From JBHYGK01 sp051859045 (GTDB taxonomy: Bacteria; Pseudomonadota; Gammaproteobacteria; Xanthomonadales; Xanthomonadaceae), in NCBI GenBank assembly GCA_051859045.1, contig JBHYGK010000057.1, positions 62,001-126,000 on the forward strand: DNA of 64,000 bases, in the 5' to 3' direction. A model generated the notes under the pieces. The model saw nothing but the letters and a program-made list of their open reading frames with translations, did not search any database and was not told the DNA's origin. Every line of letters begins with the position of its first letter. Within the stretch, counting starts at the first letter, position 1. Shown here piece after piece: positions 1-7,601 of this stretch. Both the position numbers and the translations under genes were made by a program.

Positions 1-110
1 CCAGCCCCACCTGCATCCGCGAAATCGACGCGGCGTTCGGCACCAATATCGCCGGGCTGCTGTTCGACGCGATTGAGTCGGGCGCCGGCACGGCCGCCGC
101 GACCCGCTGA
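1..110 (+). CDS. gshB: glutathione synthase, C-terminal end (partial)
   Basis: Only the last 35 codons lie in the window, in the frame that starts at base 3, and the stop is at 108-110. The residues S-P-T-C-I-R-E-I-D followed by D-A-I-E match the conserved C-terminus of prokaryotic glutathione synthase. That enzyme is the ATP-grasp ligase that joins gamma-glutamylcysteine and glycine in the cytoplasm. The next gene, tonB, begins on the base after this stop, so the two are probably co-transcribed. The same neighbour order is known in Pseudomonas (gshB then a tonB). The identification rests on the tail motif and on context. Confidence 0.88.
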   Translation, partial: SPTCIREIDAAFGTNIAGLLFDAIESGAGTAAATR

Positions 111-1064
111 ATGGCGAAGCCCCCCGCCCGCCCGGCCAAACCCGCGCACGTGCCGCCGCACGGGCAGGAGCGCCGCGCCAAGCCGCGCCCGGCCCCGCCG
201 CCGCCGCCGCGCCCGGTGATCACGCCGGGCCAGCGGCTGGGCGCCACGCTGGCGCTGGCGGCGGCGATCCACGGCGTGGTGATCCTGGGCGTGGGCTTCA
301 CGGTGGACGACGCCGCCCCGGTGGTGCCCACCCTCGAGGTGATCCTCACCCAGACCCGCACCGAGACCCCGCCCGAGCAGGCCGATTTCCTGGCCCAGGC
401 CTCGCAGCAGGGCGGCGGCGAGCACGACGAGGCCCGCCGCCCGCGCGAGCCCCAGCCCGCCGCGGTGCCCAAGGAGGAGCCCGGCCTGGCCCCGGTGCCG
501 CTGGAGGCACAGGCCCCGCCGCCCGAGCCGCAGCCCGTGCAGCGCGTCTTGGCCAGCGCCGGCGGCGAGCAGCCCATGGCCGCGCCCGAGGAGGCGCCCG
601 AGCGCCCCACCGAGCGCCTGCCCACCGGCCGCGAGCTGATCGAGCAGAGCGTGGAAATGGCCCGCCTGGCCGCGTCGGTGGAGCGCCAGCAGGAGCTCTA
701 CGCCCGCCGGCCCAGCCGCAAGTTCATCACCGCCGCCACGCGCGAATTCGAATACGCCGCCTACATGCGCACCTGGGTGCAGCGCGTGGAGCGCGTGGGC
801 AACCTCAATTTCCCCGAAGAAGCCCGCCGACGCCGGCTGTCCGGGGTATTGGTGATGACCGTGGAAGTGAATCGCGACGGCACCATCGCCGACATCGTGA
901 TCACCACCCCCTCCGGCCAGCCCCTGCTGGACCAGGCCGCGATGCGCATCGTCCGCCTCGCCGAGCCCTTCCCGCCGCTGCCGCGCACCGAGGAAGACCC
1001 CGACATCCTGCACATCACGCGCAGCTGGCGGTTCTTCCCCGATGGCACCGTGCGCGAAGACTGA
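111..1064 (+). CDS. tonB: TonB-family energy transducer
   Basis: 317 residues. TonB proteins span the inner membrane and pass proton-motive energy to outer-membrane receptors. A basic, proline-rich N-terminus (1-40) precedes one membrane helix at about 44-63. A long Pro/Glu-rich periplasmic spacer follows (about 70-200). The C-terminal TonB fold lies at about 220-312 and includes L-N-F-P-E-E-A-R-R-R-R-L-S-G and V-N-R-D-G-T-I-A-D. The ATG directly abuts the gshB stop. No exbB or exbD is adjacent, so partners must lie elsewhere. This is the tonB that sits next to gshB in pseudomonads and xanthomonads, not the exbBD-linked copy. Two TonB-dependent receptors also occur in this window, but no pairing can be inferred. 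Confidence 0.9.
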   Translation: MAKPPARPAKPAHVPPHGQERRAKPRPAPPPPPRPVITPGQRLGATLALAAAIHGVVILGVGFTVDDAAPVVPTLEVILTQTRTETPPEQADFLAQASQQGGGEHDEARRPREPQPAAVPKEEPGLAPVPLEAQAPPPEPQPVQRVLASAGGEQPMAAPEEAPERPTERLPTGRELIEQSVEMARLAASVERQQELYARRPSRKFITAATREFEYAAYMRTWVQRVERVGNLNFPEEARRRRLSGVLVMTVEVNRDGTIADIVITTPSGQPLLDQAAMRIVRLAEPFPPLPRTEEDPDILHITRSWRFFPDGTVRED

Positions 1065-1067
1065 CAA

Positions 1068-1087
1068 AACTCGGCTTATTCCGAGTT
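1068..1087 (+). terminator. short hairpin after tonB
   Basis: A perfect 7-bp inverted repeat (AACTCGG, 6-base loop, CCGAGTT) starts four bases after the tonB stop. No clear T-run follows, so it is only a weak candidate intrinsic terminator. It also marks the point where base composition turns AT-rich. Confidence 0.35.
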
Positions 1088-1417
1088 GCTCAGCTTTACG
1101 AATGGACCGCGCCTGGAAGCTCCACACTTGGCGAGATGCGCCCGTTCGCGGATAGGCTCTGCTCTGCCATCGCGCTGCCCCCCCTTGGCAGACGGCTCCA
1201 CGATGCAGGAGGACTCGCTAGGCGACGCTTAAGGCGCACCCCACTCTGGCTTCCCTGAAGGCGTGGAGGCTAGCTTTACAGTCCAAACTTCGCCAACAGC
1301 CTGTAAAAAGACGGCAACCGCGCAATCACGCAACTTTGGGACGCGTCATCAGCCAGCCCGCACGACACCCGCTGTTGTTTTACTCAGACCTCAGCACTCC
1401 CCCTATGGAGAAAATCC
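1088..1417. other. gene-free stretch at the edge of the AT-rich island
   Basis: About 330 bases between tonB and the next gene. Composition is clearly less GC-rich than the surrounding chromosome. Reading frames here are short and lack ribosome-binding sites. No tRNA fold, direct repeat or transposase remnant is obvious. It may hold the promoter of the island genes or a small RNA, but nothing specific can be supported. Confidence 0.4.
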
Positions 1418-1726
1418 TTGACACGCGGATCAAAGCATCTTCTTTACTCAATTGCAGCGGCGTTCGGCGCTTGGATTTTCGGCGTCTACTTGGTTGGCAT
1501 AGCAAGTTACCGTCACTTCACCGCCGATGGCGATGTTGATATGAGCGACTCCTCCGCTTTTCGAAACGCTCTCTCAGATCCATCGTTCTCCGCGGAGCTT
1601 GCTTGGGGTCCGATAAAGTTGACTGGCACACACTGGTCTTTTTCCCTCCCGATCGTGTTGGGCGCACTGGCTTTCGCATCCGTCTTGATTGTCTTATCGA
1701 TTCGAAGAGGTCAGCGAAGAAGTTAA
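1418..1726 (+). CDS. small two-helix membrane protein
   Basis: 102 residues, not recognised as a known family. Hydrophobic helices at about 10-28 and 73-94 flank a roughly 45-residue polar segment rich in Asp and Ser. The C-terminus is basic (R-R-G-Q-R-R-S). This predicts a two-pass inner-membrane protein. The TTG start is chosen because GGAG lies seven bases upstream (1407-1410) and the frame begins there. The gene is AT-rich compared with the chromosome. It ends 50 bp before the STAS/ATPase gene on the same strand, so the two probably form one transcription unit. A functional partnership, such as a membrane anchor or sensor for the ATPase, is inference. Confidence 0.6.
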   Translation: MTRGSKHLLYSIAAAFGAWIFGVYLVGIASYRHFTADGDVDMSDSSAFRNALSDPSFSAELAWGPIKLTGTHWSFSLPIVLGALAFASVLIVLSIRRGQRRS

Positions 1727-1776
1727 ACGAAACCTTTAGATCAAGGCGAAAAAAGCTTCGAAAGGAAACCAATCCA

Positions 1777-3102
1777 GTGAACGAATGGAAGCAGAAGCTG
1801 ATATCGATAAAGCAAGATATAGCGGACAAAAGCAAGATCACCATCTCGCTGCCGCCATACTTCAACTTTAAAGATCACGACGCATTCAATTTCGAGAAAG
1901 CACTAAAGTTCTTTGACTGGACCCCGCAGGGAAAAGTCGTCGAGATCGACTTCTCAAAATGCAGATCAGCCAACTATCAAGCGCTCTCGCTAGTGGTTCT
2001 CTATGCATGGGGCCTTAAGTCACAGGGCTGCCGTGTCGACTTCGCAGGCGTTCACAACCAAGAAAATGGACGCGCAGCAGATGTATGGAAGCGAATGGGT
2101 GCACCCGGTCTTTTTTCCGTCGCCTTCAACGAGAACCAAAACTTCCGCTCACATGAGCATAAACCACTAATCGCCATCAGAAATCACAGCGACGCGAAGT
2201 CCGCGATGGAAAAAGCATCAGACTTCTCAAGCGACTTTCCCGTCGAGTACATAAGCACCCTGCGATACGTAATAAGCGAATTACTTTACAACACGATTGA
2301 GCACGGAATCGCGCACTTCCAGGACGACCAGTCGCAGAATAAGCGACTACCGTCCATCGTCCAATTCACTTGGTACAAGAAGACCAATCAAATCCACTTC
2401 CTTGTTGGAGATATAGGGATTGGAATACGCCAACACCTGATGAAAACTTACAATGACATAGAAGACGACGAAGCTGCTATAAGAAAAGCAATCCAGCCCA
2501 AAGTTTCAGGTACGTTTGGAACGTCAGATCCTTATCAATCCAAGAACAACGCGGGTATGGGCCTTTACCTCTCGACAAACATCGTTAAGAGGCTTCGTGC
2601 AGACATGCACATAGTTTCTGGCGGCGCGATCCTACATGTATCACCGACGGACATAACAACCAGAAAGCTCGATTGCTATTGGCCCGGAACAGTAGCCCAC
2701 GTCGCGATTCGACTAAATCCCGATGCCAGATTTGAGTTCGAGCGCATGATGAGCGACTTCCGGGAGGCAGCGCAGCGCGAACAGGCCGCCAAGAGCGCGT
2801 CAGAGGCATCTCAAAGCTTTTACCTGAGTGTATTCAATTACTTCGGGAAATTTCCAGAGGACAAAGAAGCCGCAATCAAATACAGGGACAGGCATCTGCT
2901 CGGCGCAGTTGCGGAAGGAAAGAAGATCACTCTCGACCTAGACGGCGTAGAGTCAAGCCCCCACAGCTTCTTGAACGCATTGCTTGCCACTCCCATAAAG
3001 CGCATGGGAATGGAGGCATATCGAAGATTAAAAGTAATCAACTCAAAGCCAGACATAAGAGAGACTATTGATTTCATTCTGGACGACAACACCTCCGACT
3101 GA
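1777..3102 (+). CDS. STAS-like / GHKL ATPase / DUF4325 fusion protein
   Basis: About 441 residues. The N-terminal part (about 20-130) has a STAS-like strand (V-V-E-I-D-F-S) with following helices, as in anti-anti-sigma factors. The middle is a GHKL ATP-binding domain: N-box S-E-L-L-Y-N-T-I-E-H-G (167-177), G1 box D-I-G-I-G-I (212-217) and G2 box N-A-G-M-G-L (258-263). The C-terminus (about 375-441, K-I-T-L-D-L-D-G-V-E-S-S) resembles the STAS-like DUF4325 domain. There is no histidine phosphoacceptor domain, so this is not an ordinary sensor kinase. It looks like an anti-sigma-type kinase/partner switch in one chain. The GTG at 1777 is chosen because AAAGGA lies upstream; longer in-frame starts would overlap the preceding gene. 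Base composition is AT-rich, suggesting transfer. The target is unknown. Confidence 0.75.
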   Translation: MNEWKQKLISIKQDIADKSKITISLPPYFNFKDHDAFNFEKALKFFDWTPQGKVVEIDFSKCRSANYQALSLVVLYAWGLKSQGCRVDFAGVHNQENGRAADVWKRMGAPGLFSVAFNENQNFRSHEHKPLIAIRNHSDAKSAMEKASDFSSDFPVEYISTLRYVISELLYNTIEHGIAHFQDDQSQNKRLPSIVQFTWYKKTNQIHFLVGDIGIGIRQHLMKTYNDIEDDEAAIRKAIQPKVSGTFGTSDPYQSKNNAGMGLYLSTNIVKRLRADMHIVSGGAILHVSPTDITTRKLDCYWPGTVAHVAIRLNPDARFEFERMMSDFREAAQREQAAKSASEASQSFYLSVFNYFGKFPEDKEAAIKYRDRHLLGAVAEGKKITLDLDGVESSPHSFLNALLATPIKRMGMEAYRRLKVINSKPDIRETIDFILDDNTSD

Positions 3103-3465
3103 AAGAACAGCCCGGCCATATTCCTATAAAAACATATAAAACTGACCAAACCAGTTCTTGCAAAAAAAGCAAACCCCGCTCGCCAAAGATTGAACATTCG
3201 AGCCTTAGCCCCCCCCCAAGAAAAACACACGCAACGAGCTGAAAGAATTTCACAGCACTAATCACAAATCTGCAGGCGACCGCTTTGCCGATCGCATCAA
3301 CGCTGAGATTCAACTGGTTCCCGATGTTCATCTTCAAGCCCAACACCAAACCGCTGGAGGCCGAGGCCTAAGGTTGGCGTCCGCCGCGTTCTGGGCCTGC
3401 GGTGGCGAGGGGACGCGCCACTCCCTCAACGCGGCGTCCCCGTCCAATCAGGGGTGAGGTGAGGC
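3103..3465. other. gene-free AT-rich stretch downstream of the island
   Basis: About 360 bases with low GC up to roughly 3370, then normal GC. It contains a run of nine C (3209-3217) and a small inverted repeat (AACTG/CAGTT, near 3140-3156). A short open frame near 3245-3371 without a good start ends in F-N-W-F-P-M-F-I-F-K-P-N-T. That could be a decayed gene end, but I cannot assign it. The final 30 bases carry the GAGGTGAGG ribosome-binding site of the next gene. Confidence 0.4.
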
Positions 3466-4857
3466 ATGGGCATCACGCGGCGGCTGTTCGTGGCGGGCGG
3501 CATCGGGGCGGCGAGTCTGGGGGTGGCCGGCACGGGCTGGTGGGGGTACACGCGCTGGACGCGGGCGCAGGCCGGGGACGCGGTGCTGCCGTGGCTGGGC
3601 GAGCACCTGCAGCGCTTCGACGCCGCCCGGCCCGACAGCCTGGTGGCCGACGGCCGGCTGGTGGCCGCGCTGGCCGGGGCCACGGTGGTGGGCATCGGCG
3701 AGGCCACCCACGGCAGCCACGAGGACGTGGCCTGCAAGGCCGCGCTGGTGCGGGCGCTGGTGCAGGCCGGCGCCATCGACACGCTGCTGCTGGAGGCCAA
3801 CGGGCCCGGCGGCCGCGACCTGGACGCCTTCGTGCAGGGCGCCGAGGGCGACGCCGCCGAGCGGCTGCGGGCCGCGCCGGTGTTCCGCATCCTCAAGACC
3901 CAGGACCTGGCCGACCTGCTCGACTGGCTGCGCACCTGGAACCGCAGCGCCGCCACCCGCGTGCGCATCGTCGGCGTGGACTGCCAGGCCTCCGCGGCCG
4001 ACACGGCCTTCGCGCTGGACTGGCTGCAGGGCGTCGATGCCGACGCCGCCGCCGACTTCCGGGCACGGCTGCAGCCGGTGGTGTCGGACGCGGCGCAGGC
4101 GCTGCGCTTCCCGCTGCTCATCCAATCGCTCACCACCGCCCAGCTGGTGCAGGCCATGGCCGACCTGCAAGCGCTGGCCGCCGTGCTGGCCGCCGACGGC
4201 CCGCACGCCGGGGCCGACGGCCGCCTCGACGCCGAGCGCTCGGCCCGCGTGGCCTGGCAGGGGCTGCACGCCTTCGAGCTCGAGACCTCCGACGGCGTGA
4301 TGGAGGGCGACCTGGGCGCCTACTACAGCCGCCGCGACCTCGCGATGGCCGGCAACATCCTCGAGGCCTCGCGCGCGGGCGGCGGCGGCGCGTACTGGGC
4401 GCACAACTCGCACGTGGCGGCGGCGCCGCTGACCAGCTTCGGCAACCGCTTCGAGCCCACCGGCCACCACCTGCGCGAGGCGCTGGGCGAGCGCTACCGC
4501 ACGGTGATGTTCGAGTACGCCACGGCGCGCTTCGTCGCGGTGCCGATGTCGCTGCTCGACGGCGGCCACCCGTCGGCCAGCGATCCCAGCGAGACCATCG
4601 AGTGGGGCTACACGGGCGGCCGCCTGGCCGGACTGTTCCGCGCGCTCGGCGGCGGCGATGCGTGGATCGACCTGACGGCCCTGCCCGACACGCCCGACTT
4701 CGCCGCCTGGGCCGAGCACGAGTACCCCATGCGCACCGCCGGCTTCGCCGCCATGCGCTGGGTGCACACCGCGTTCCCGGGCTACCTCCGCCCGGGGCCG
4801 ACCATCGACGTGCTGGTGCACGTCGAGGCCCTGACTCCCGCGCGGATGCTGGTGTGA
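3466..4857 (+). CDS. erythromycin-esterase family hydrolase, probably Tat-exported
   Basis: 463 residues. The family signatures are visible: G-I-G-E-A-T-H-G-S-H-E-D near 77-88, L-L-L-E-A-N soon after, and W-A-H-N-S-H-V near 308. In EreA/EreB these hold the catalytic His/Glu network that opens macrolide lactones. The N-terminus (I-T-R-R-L-F-V-A-G-G followed by a hydrophobic stretch) looks like a twin-arginine signal or membrane anchor, which would place the enzyme outside the cytoplasm. ATG is preceded by GAGGTGAGG. Many chromosomal relatives act on unknown esters, so macrolide resistance should not be assumed. The gene follows the AT-rich island and has normal high GC. Confidence 0.85.
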   Translation: MGITRRLFVAGGIGAASLGVAGTGWWGYTRWTRAQAGDAVLPWLGEHLQRFDAARPDSLVADGRLVAALAGATVVGIGEATHGSHEDVACKAALVRALVQAGAIDTLLLEANGPGGRDLDAFVQGAEGDAAERLRAAPVFRILKTQDLADLLDWLRTWNRSAATRVRIVGVDCQASAADTAFALDWLQGVDADAAADFRARLQPVVSDAAQALRFPLLIQSLTTAQLVQAMADLQALAAVLAADGPHAGADGRLDAERSARVAWQGLHAFELETSDGVMEGDLGAYYSRRDLAMAGNILEASRAGGGGAYWAHNSHVAAAPLTSFGNRFEPTGHHLREALGERYRTVMFEYATARFVAVPMSLLDGGHPSASDPSETIEWGYTGGRLAGLFRALGGGDAWIDLTALPDTPDFAAWAEHEYPMRTAGFAAMRWVHTAFPGYLRPGPTIDVLVHVEALTPARMLV

Positions 4858-4894
4858 CACCATCGGCCCCGTCGCCCGCCCCATCGATCAGGAC

Positions 4895-5014
4895 ATGGAC
4901 GTGAAGCAGAAGCTCAAGCAGGTCGCATGGGGGACGTTCGTGGTCACGTACTGGGCCTTGGCCTTGGCGCTGATCGCGCAGGGCATCCACGACATGGTGA
5001 CGCTGCGCATCTGA
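4895..5014 (+). CDS. 39-residue single-helix membrane protein
   Basis: A short frame beginning M-D-V-K-Q-K-L-K-Q and containing one hydrophobic helix (about 10-29), ending I-H-D-M-V-T-L-R-I. A purine-rich AGGAC lies directly before the ATG, which is very close for a ribosome-binding site. The basic N-terminus and single helix suggest an inner-membrane micropeptide. It sits between the esterase and the DUF1801 gene on the same strand. No family is recognised, and at this length coding status is uncertain. Confidence 0.5.
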   Translation: MDVKQKLKQVAWGTFVVTYWALALALIAQGIHDMVTLRI

Positions 5015-5046
5015 TCCGCCGCCCGCCCCTTCGCGAGCCCGCCGCC

Positions 5047-5466
5047 ATGGCCACCGCCAAGACCACCGCCACCGCCGCCAGCGTCGACGACGTGCTCGCC
5101 GCGCGGGCCAGCTCGCCCGCGCAGCTCGCCGACGCGCACGCGCTGGTGGCGATGTTCACACGCGTCAGCGGCGAGCCGCCGCGGATGTGGGGGCCGAGCA
5201 TCGTGGGCTTCGGGTCCTATCGCTACCCGCTGGCGGGCGGCAAGACCGGCGAGTCCTGCGCGGCGGGCTTCGCGCTGCGCGGGCGCGAGATCGTGCTCTA
5301 CCTGCTCGCCGACACCGACGACCAGGCCGCGCTGCTCGCGCGCCTCGGCCCGCACCGCATGGGCCAGGCCTGCCTCTACCTCAAGCGGCTGGCCGACGTG
5401 GACGCGGCGGTGCTGGAGCAGCTGGCGACCGGCGCGCTGGCCGAGCTGCGGCGCCGGCACCCCTGA
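5047..5466 (+). CDS. DUF1801 domain protein
   Basis: 139 residues, one domain over nearly the whole length. Diagnostic features are the M-W-G-P-S-I-V-G-F-G segment (about 57-66), a later strand with A-G-F-A-L-R, and the C-terminal C-L-Y-L-K-R-L-A-D-V-D block. DUF1801 proteins are small cytoplasmic proteins distantly related to frataxin-like/YdhG folds, with no settled biochemical role. The start chosen is the ATG after the Ala/Pro-coding intergenic sequence; an upstream in-frame start at 4927 would overlap the 39-residue gene. Identification is good at the family level only. Confidence 0.8.
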   Translation: MATAKTTATAASVDDVLAARASSPAQLADAHALVAMFTRVSGEPPRMWGPSIVGFGSYRYPLAGGKTGESCAAGFALRGREIVLYLLADTDDQAALLARLGPHRMGQACLYLKRLADVDAAVLEQLATGALAELRRRHP

Positions 5467-5520
5467 CCCGCGCCAGCGGCCGCCGATGCGGGCACACTCG
5501 GGGCCCGACCCCTCCCGCTG

Positions 5521-5934
5521 GTGCCCCGCATGCTCGTCGCCGACCTCGCCGAAGACCTCGCCTCCGCCCTCGCCCAGTTCCCGCAGGCCGCCGACTGGCG
5601 CCTGGGCGTGGCCTGCCACGAGGACGGCGCCGGCGGCGACATCTCGGTGATGTGGGTGGGCGCGTGGCACGTGGACGCCGACGACGAGTTCTTCCTGGTG
5701 CCCGAGGGCCTGGGCCCGGCCTTCGACCTGGCCGAGGCGCAGCCCACCGCGCGCGAGCTGCAGCAGGCCCTCGACGCCGCGCCGGCCTGGGCCGCGATGC
5801 CGGCCTTCGTGCACGCCGAGATCGTCGGCCAGCCCGACGGCAGCGCCGCCTGCCGCAACGAGGGCCTGTGGGGCGTGGGCGTCCACGAGGAAGCGCAGCT
5901 GGTGTACTTCTACTTCGGCGCCGGCGGCGCCTGA
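5521..5934 (+). CDS. uncharacterised acidic protein
   Basis: About 137 residues from GTG 5521, or 134 from ATG 5530; neither start has a strong ribosome-binding site. The protein is acidic and soluble, with no signal peptide or membrane helix. Aromatic strands such as V-M-W-V-G-A-W-H-V and L-V-Y-F-Y-F-G suggest a compact alpha/beta fold. I do not recognise the family. It lies in a same-strand run of small genes between the DUF1801 gene and a small membrane protein. Confidence 0.55.
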   Translation: MPRMLVADLAEDLASALAQFPQAADWRLGVACHEDGAGGDISVMWVGAWHVDADDEFFLVPEGLGPAFDLAEAQPTARELQQALDAAPAWAAMPAFVHAEIVGQPDGSAACRNEGLWGVGVHEEAQLVYFYFGAGGA

Positions 5935-5958
5935 CCTGTCCATTCGAGGAGCAGCGGT

Positions 5959-6138
5959 ATGAACATCCAGGCGGAAAGCGGTTTCGCGGTCGGCTGGGGC
6001 ACCCTCGCCCTGATCAACGCCGGGCTGGCGCAGGGCAAGCGACGCTCGGGGCTGGGCTGGTTCCTCGGCTCGCTGCTGCTGGGGCCGGTGGCCACGCTGC
6101 TGATCGTGGTGCTCGACCCGGCGCCGGCGTCGGACTGA
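5959..6138 (+). CDS. small hydrophobic protein, 59 residues
   Basis: Starts M-N-I-Q-A-E-S-G-F and has GAGGA eight bases upstream. Two hydrophobic segments (about 9-22 and 32-52) are separated by A-Q-G-K-R-R-S-G-L-G-W-F. That arrangement, a helix then a K-G/R-R-S turn then a Gly-Pro-containing helix, is common in small uncharacterised bacterial membrane proteins. Likely a two-pass hairpin in the inner membrane. Function unknown. Its strong ribosome-binding site is the best support for it being real. Confidence 0.6.
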   Translation: MNIQAESGFAVGWGTLALINAGLAQGKRRSGLGWFLGSLLLGPVATLLIVVLDPAPASD

Positions 6139-6201
6139 CAGATCGCGAGCGCCAATAGCCGGCTGATTTACTCGCAAAAGCGTCAGATCGAAGGAGCCAC
6201 C

Positions 6202-6666
6202 ATGCGCCTTGTCTTCGCCGTGATTTTCGCTCTTGGCGGGAGCGTCGCCCACGCGCAGGACATCGCGTCGTGCTCGAGCCCGGAGGGCCACGCCTACTTC
6301 CCTGCAACCGGCCTCGTGAGCAGCGATGACTCGGGCTGGGAGGCGGACCGGATCAGCAATGGATTGACGAAGGTCACCAAGCTCGGGGAGGGCGAGTACG
6401 ACGTTCTTTTTGTCGACTCGACCAATGAAATCACCTCATCGCGTGCGTCCGGGGGCCACGTGATGCTCCTCAATCAGGGAGCAAGTGCCTTTTCACTGCT
6501 CGTGGTGTACCCAGGCTCCACGGCAGAGGTCTACTCGTTCATCCGCGACAGCGCGGGCACGCTGGAGTACCTCCACACGCAAAGCAGGGCGGGCGACAAC
6601 GTCGCGATCACCAAGGCTTCGGTGATGAGGGGCGTGTGCAGCTACATCCAGTTCGATCTGCTGTAG
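6202..6666 (+). CDS. secreted protein of unknown function
   Basis: 154 residues. A classic Sec signal peptide (M-R-L-V-F-A-V-I-F-A-L-G-G-S-V-A-H-A) ends with an A-H-A cleavage site near residue 18. The mature part has two Cys, one near each end (C-S-S-P-E-G and G-V-C-S-Y), which could form a disulfide in the periplasm. GAAGGAG precedes the ATG. Base composition is noticeably less GC-rich than the neighbours, hinting at a recent arrival. No family is recognised. Confidence 0.7.
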   Translation: MRLVFAVIFALGGSVAHAQDIASCSSPEGHAYFPATGLVSSDDSGWEADRISNGLTKVTKLGEGEYDVLFVDSTNEITSSRASGGHVMLLNQGASAFSLLVVYPGSTAEVYSFIRDSAGTLEYLHTQSRAGDNVAITKASVMRGVCSYIQFDLL

Positions 6667-6673
6667 CCGGGCA

Positions 6674-7141
6674 ATGAGATCGCTTGAGCTCGCCATCCCG
6701 CCCGTCGCGCTGGTGCTGATCGCCGCCGCGGGCATGGTCGCGCTGGCGTGGGGCGTGCCCGCCGCGACGCTGCCGCTGCCGGCCACCGGCCGGTGGGTCG
6801 CGGCCATCGCGCTGGTCGCGGCCGGCGTCGCGGTCGCGCTGGCCGGCGTGCTAGCCTTCCGGCGCCAGCGCACCACGGTCAACCCGATGGCGCCGGAGCG
6901 CGCCACGGCGCTGGTGGCCGTCGGCATCTACCGCGCCAGCCGCAATCCGATGTACTTGGGCATGCTGCTCGCGCTGGCGGGCTGGGCCGCCTTCCTCGCC
7001 AACGCCGCGGCCGCGCTGCTGGTGCCGGCCTTCGTGGCGTGGATGACGCGCTTCCAGATCCGCCCCGAGGAGCGCGCGCTGGCCGAGCGCTTCGGCGCGC
7101 CCTACCTGGCCTACTGCGCGGCCGTGCGGCGCTGGCTGTGA
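6674..7141 (+). CDS. isoprenylcysteine carboxyl methyltransferase-like membrane protein
   Basis: 155 residues with four predicted membrane helices. The C-terminal half carries the ICMT/PEMT-type signature: V-G-I-Y-R-A-S-R-N-P-M-Y-L-G (about 83-96), then R-P-E-E-R-A-L-A-E-R-F-G and Y-L-A-Y near the end. In this superfamily the R-N-P-x-Y and E-E segments bind S-adenosylmethionine at the membrane surface. The bacterial substrate is unknown. The stop overlaps the GTG of the DUF2262 gene by four bases, so the two are translationally coupled. Confidence 0.8.
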   Translation: MRSLELAIPPVALVLIAAAGMVALAWGVPAATLPLPATGRWVAAIALVAAGVAVALAGVLAFRRQRTTVNPMAPERATALVAVGIYRASRNPMYLGMLLALAGWAAFLANAAAALLVPAFVAWMTRFQIRPEERALAERFGAPYLAYCAAVRRWL

Positions 7142-7575
7142 GCGAGCTCGTGCCGATCGCCGACGGCTGGACCGGCACCCTCGCCCACCGCGGCCGCGCG
7201 GTGGCCGTCAGCGTGCAGCGCGACGGCGCGCCGGCCGAGGCGGTGCTGGCGCTCGCACGCGCCGCGATGGCCGACCTCCCGCGCCTCGACGAGGCGGCCA
7301 CCGCCGTCGCCGCGCGCGCGCTGCTGCCGCAGTACAACGACGGCTGGCGCCGCGGCGAGCGCCACGTCGGCGGCCGCATGCAGCCCTTCGAGGATCCGCC
7401 GCTGGACGCCGCGGCCTTCCGCGCGCGGCTGGCGCTGGTCTCGCTCGAGGCCACCGGCGAAGGCACGCTGACGCTGGGCTACGACGCCGGCCCGCTGTTC
7501 TGGGGCCACGCGGTGTTCGTCACCGCCTTCGACGGCCTGGCCTTCGAGGACACCCACGCCGAGCTGTTCGGCTGA
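7138..7575 (+). CDS. DUF2262-like protein
   Basis: About 145 residues from the GTG that overlaps the preceding stop (GTGA). The block Y-N-D-G-W-R, the following F-R-A-R-L-A-L-V-S-L and the C-terminal L-F-W-G-H-A-V-F-V match the layout of DUF2262 domains, found in small cytoplasmic proteins of unknown role. No signal peptide or catalytic motif is visible. The start is preferred because it is coupled to the methyltransferase gene; longer frames upstream lie on top of that gene. Confidence 0.65.
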   Translation: MSELVPIADGWTGTLAHRGRAVAVSVQRDGAPAEAVLALARAAMADLPRLDEAATAVAARALLPQYNDGWRRGERHVGGRMQPFEDPPLDAAAFRARLALVSLEATGEGTLTLGYDAGPLFWGHAVFVTAFDGLAFEDTHAELFG

Positions 7576-7601
7576 GCCACCCGCCGCCCAGGAGCCATGC
7601 C

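Noticed and set aside
1336..1539. A 67-codon frame upstream of the two-helix membrane protein.
   Set aside because: It overlaps the membrane-protein gene in another frame, has no family resemblance and no ribosome-binding site.
3209..3217. A run of nine C as a possible phase-variation tract.
   Set aside because: It lies in non-coding sequence and far from a promoter, so slippage would have no clear effect.
1065..3465. The AT-rich island as a prophage, integron or insertion sequence.
   Set aside because: No integrase, transposase, terminal inverted repeats or target duplication could be seen.
3466..4857. Macrolide resistance gene.
   Set aside because: Family membership is clear, but most chromosomal members have unknown substrates and this one seems to be exported.
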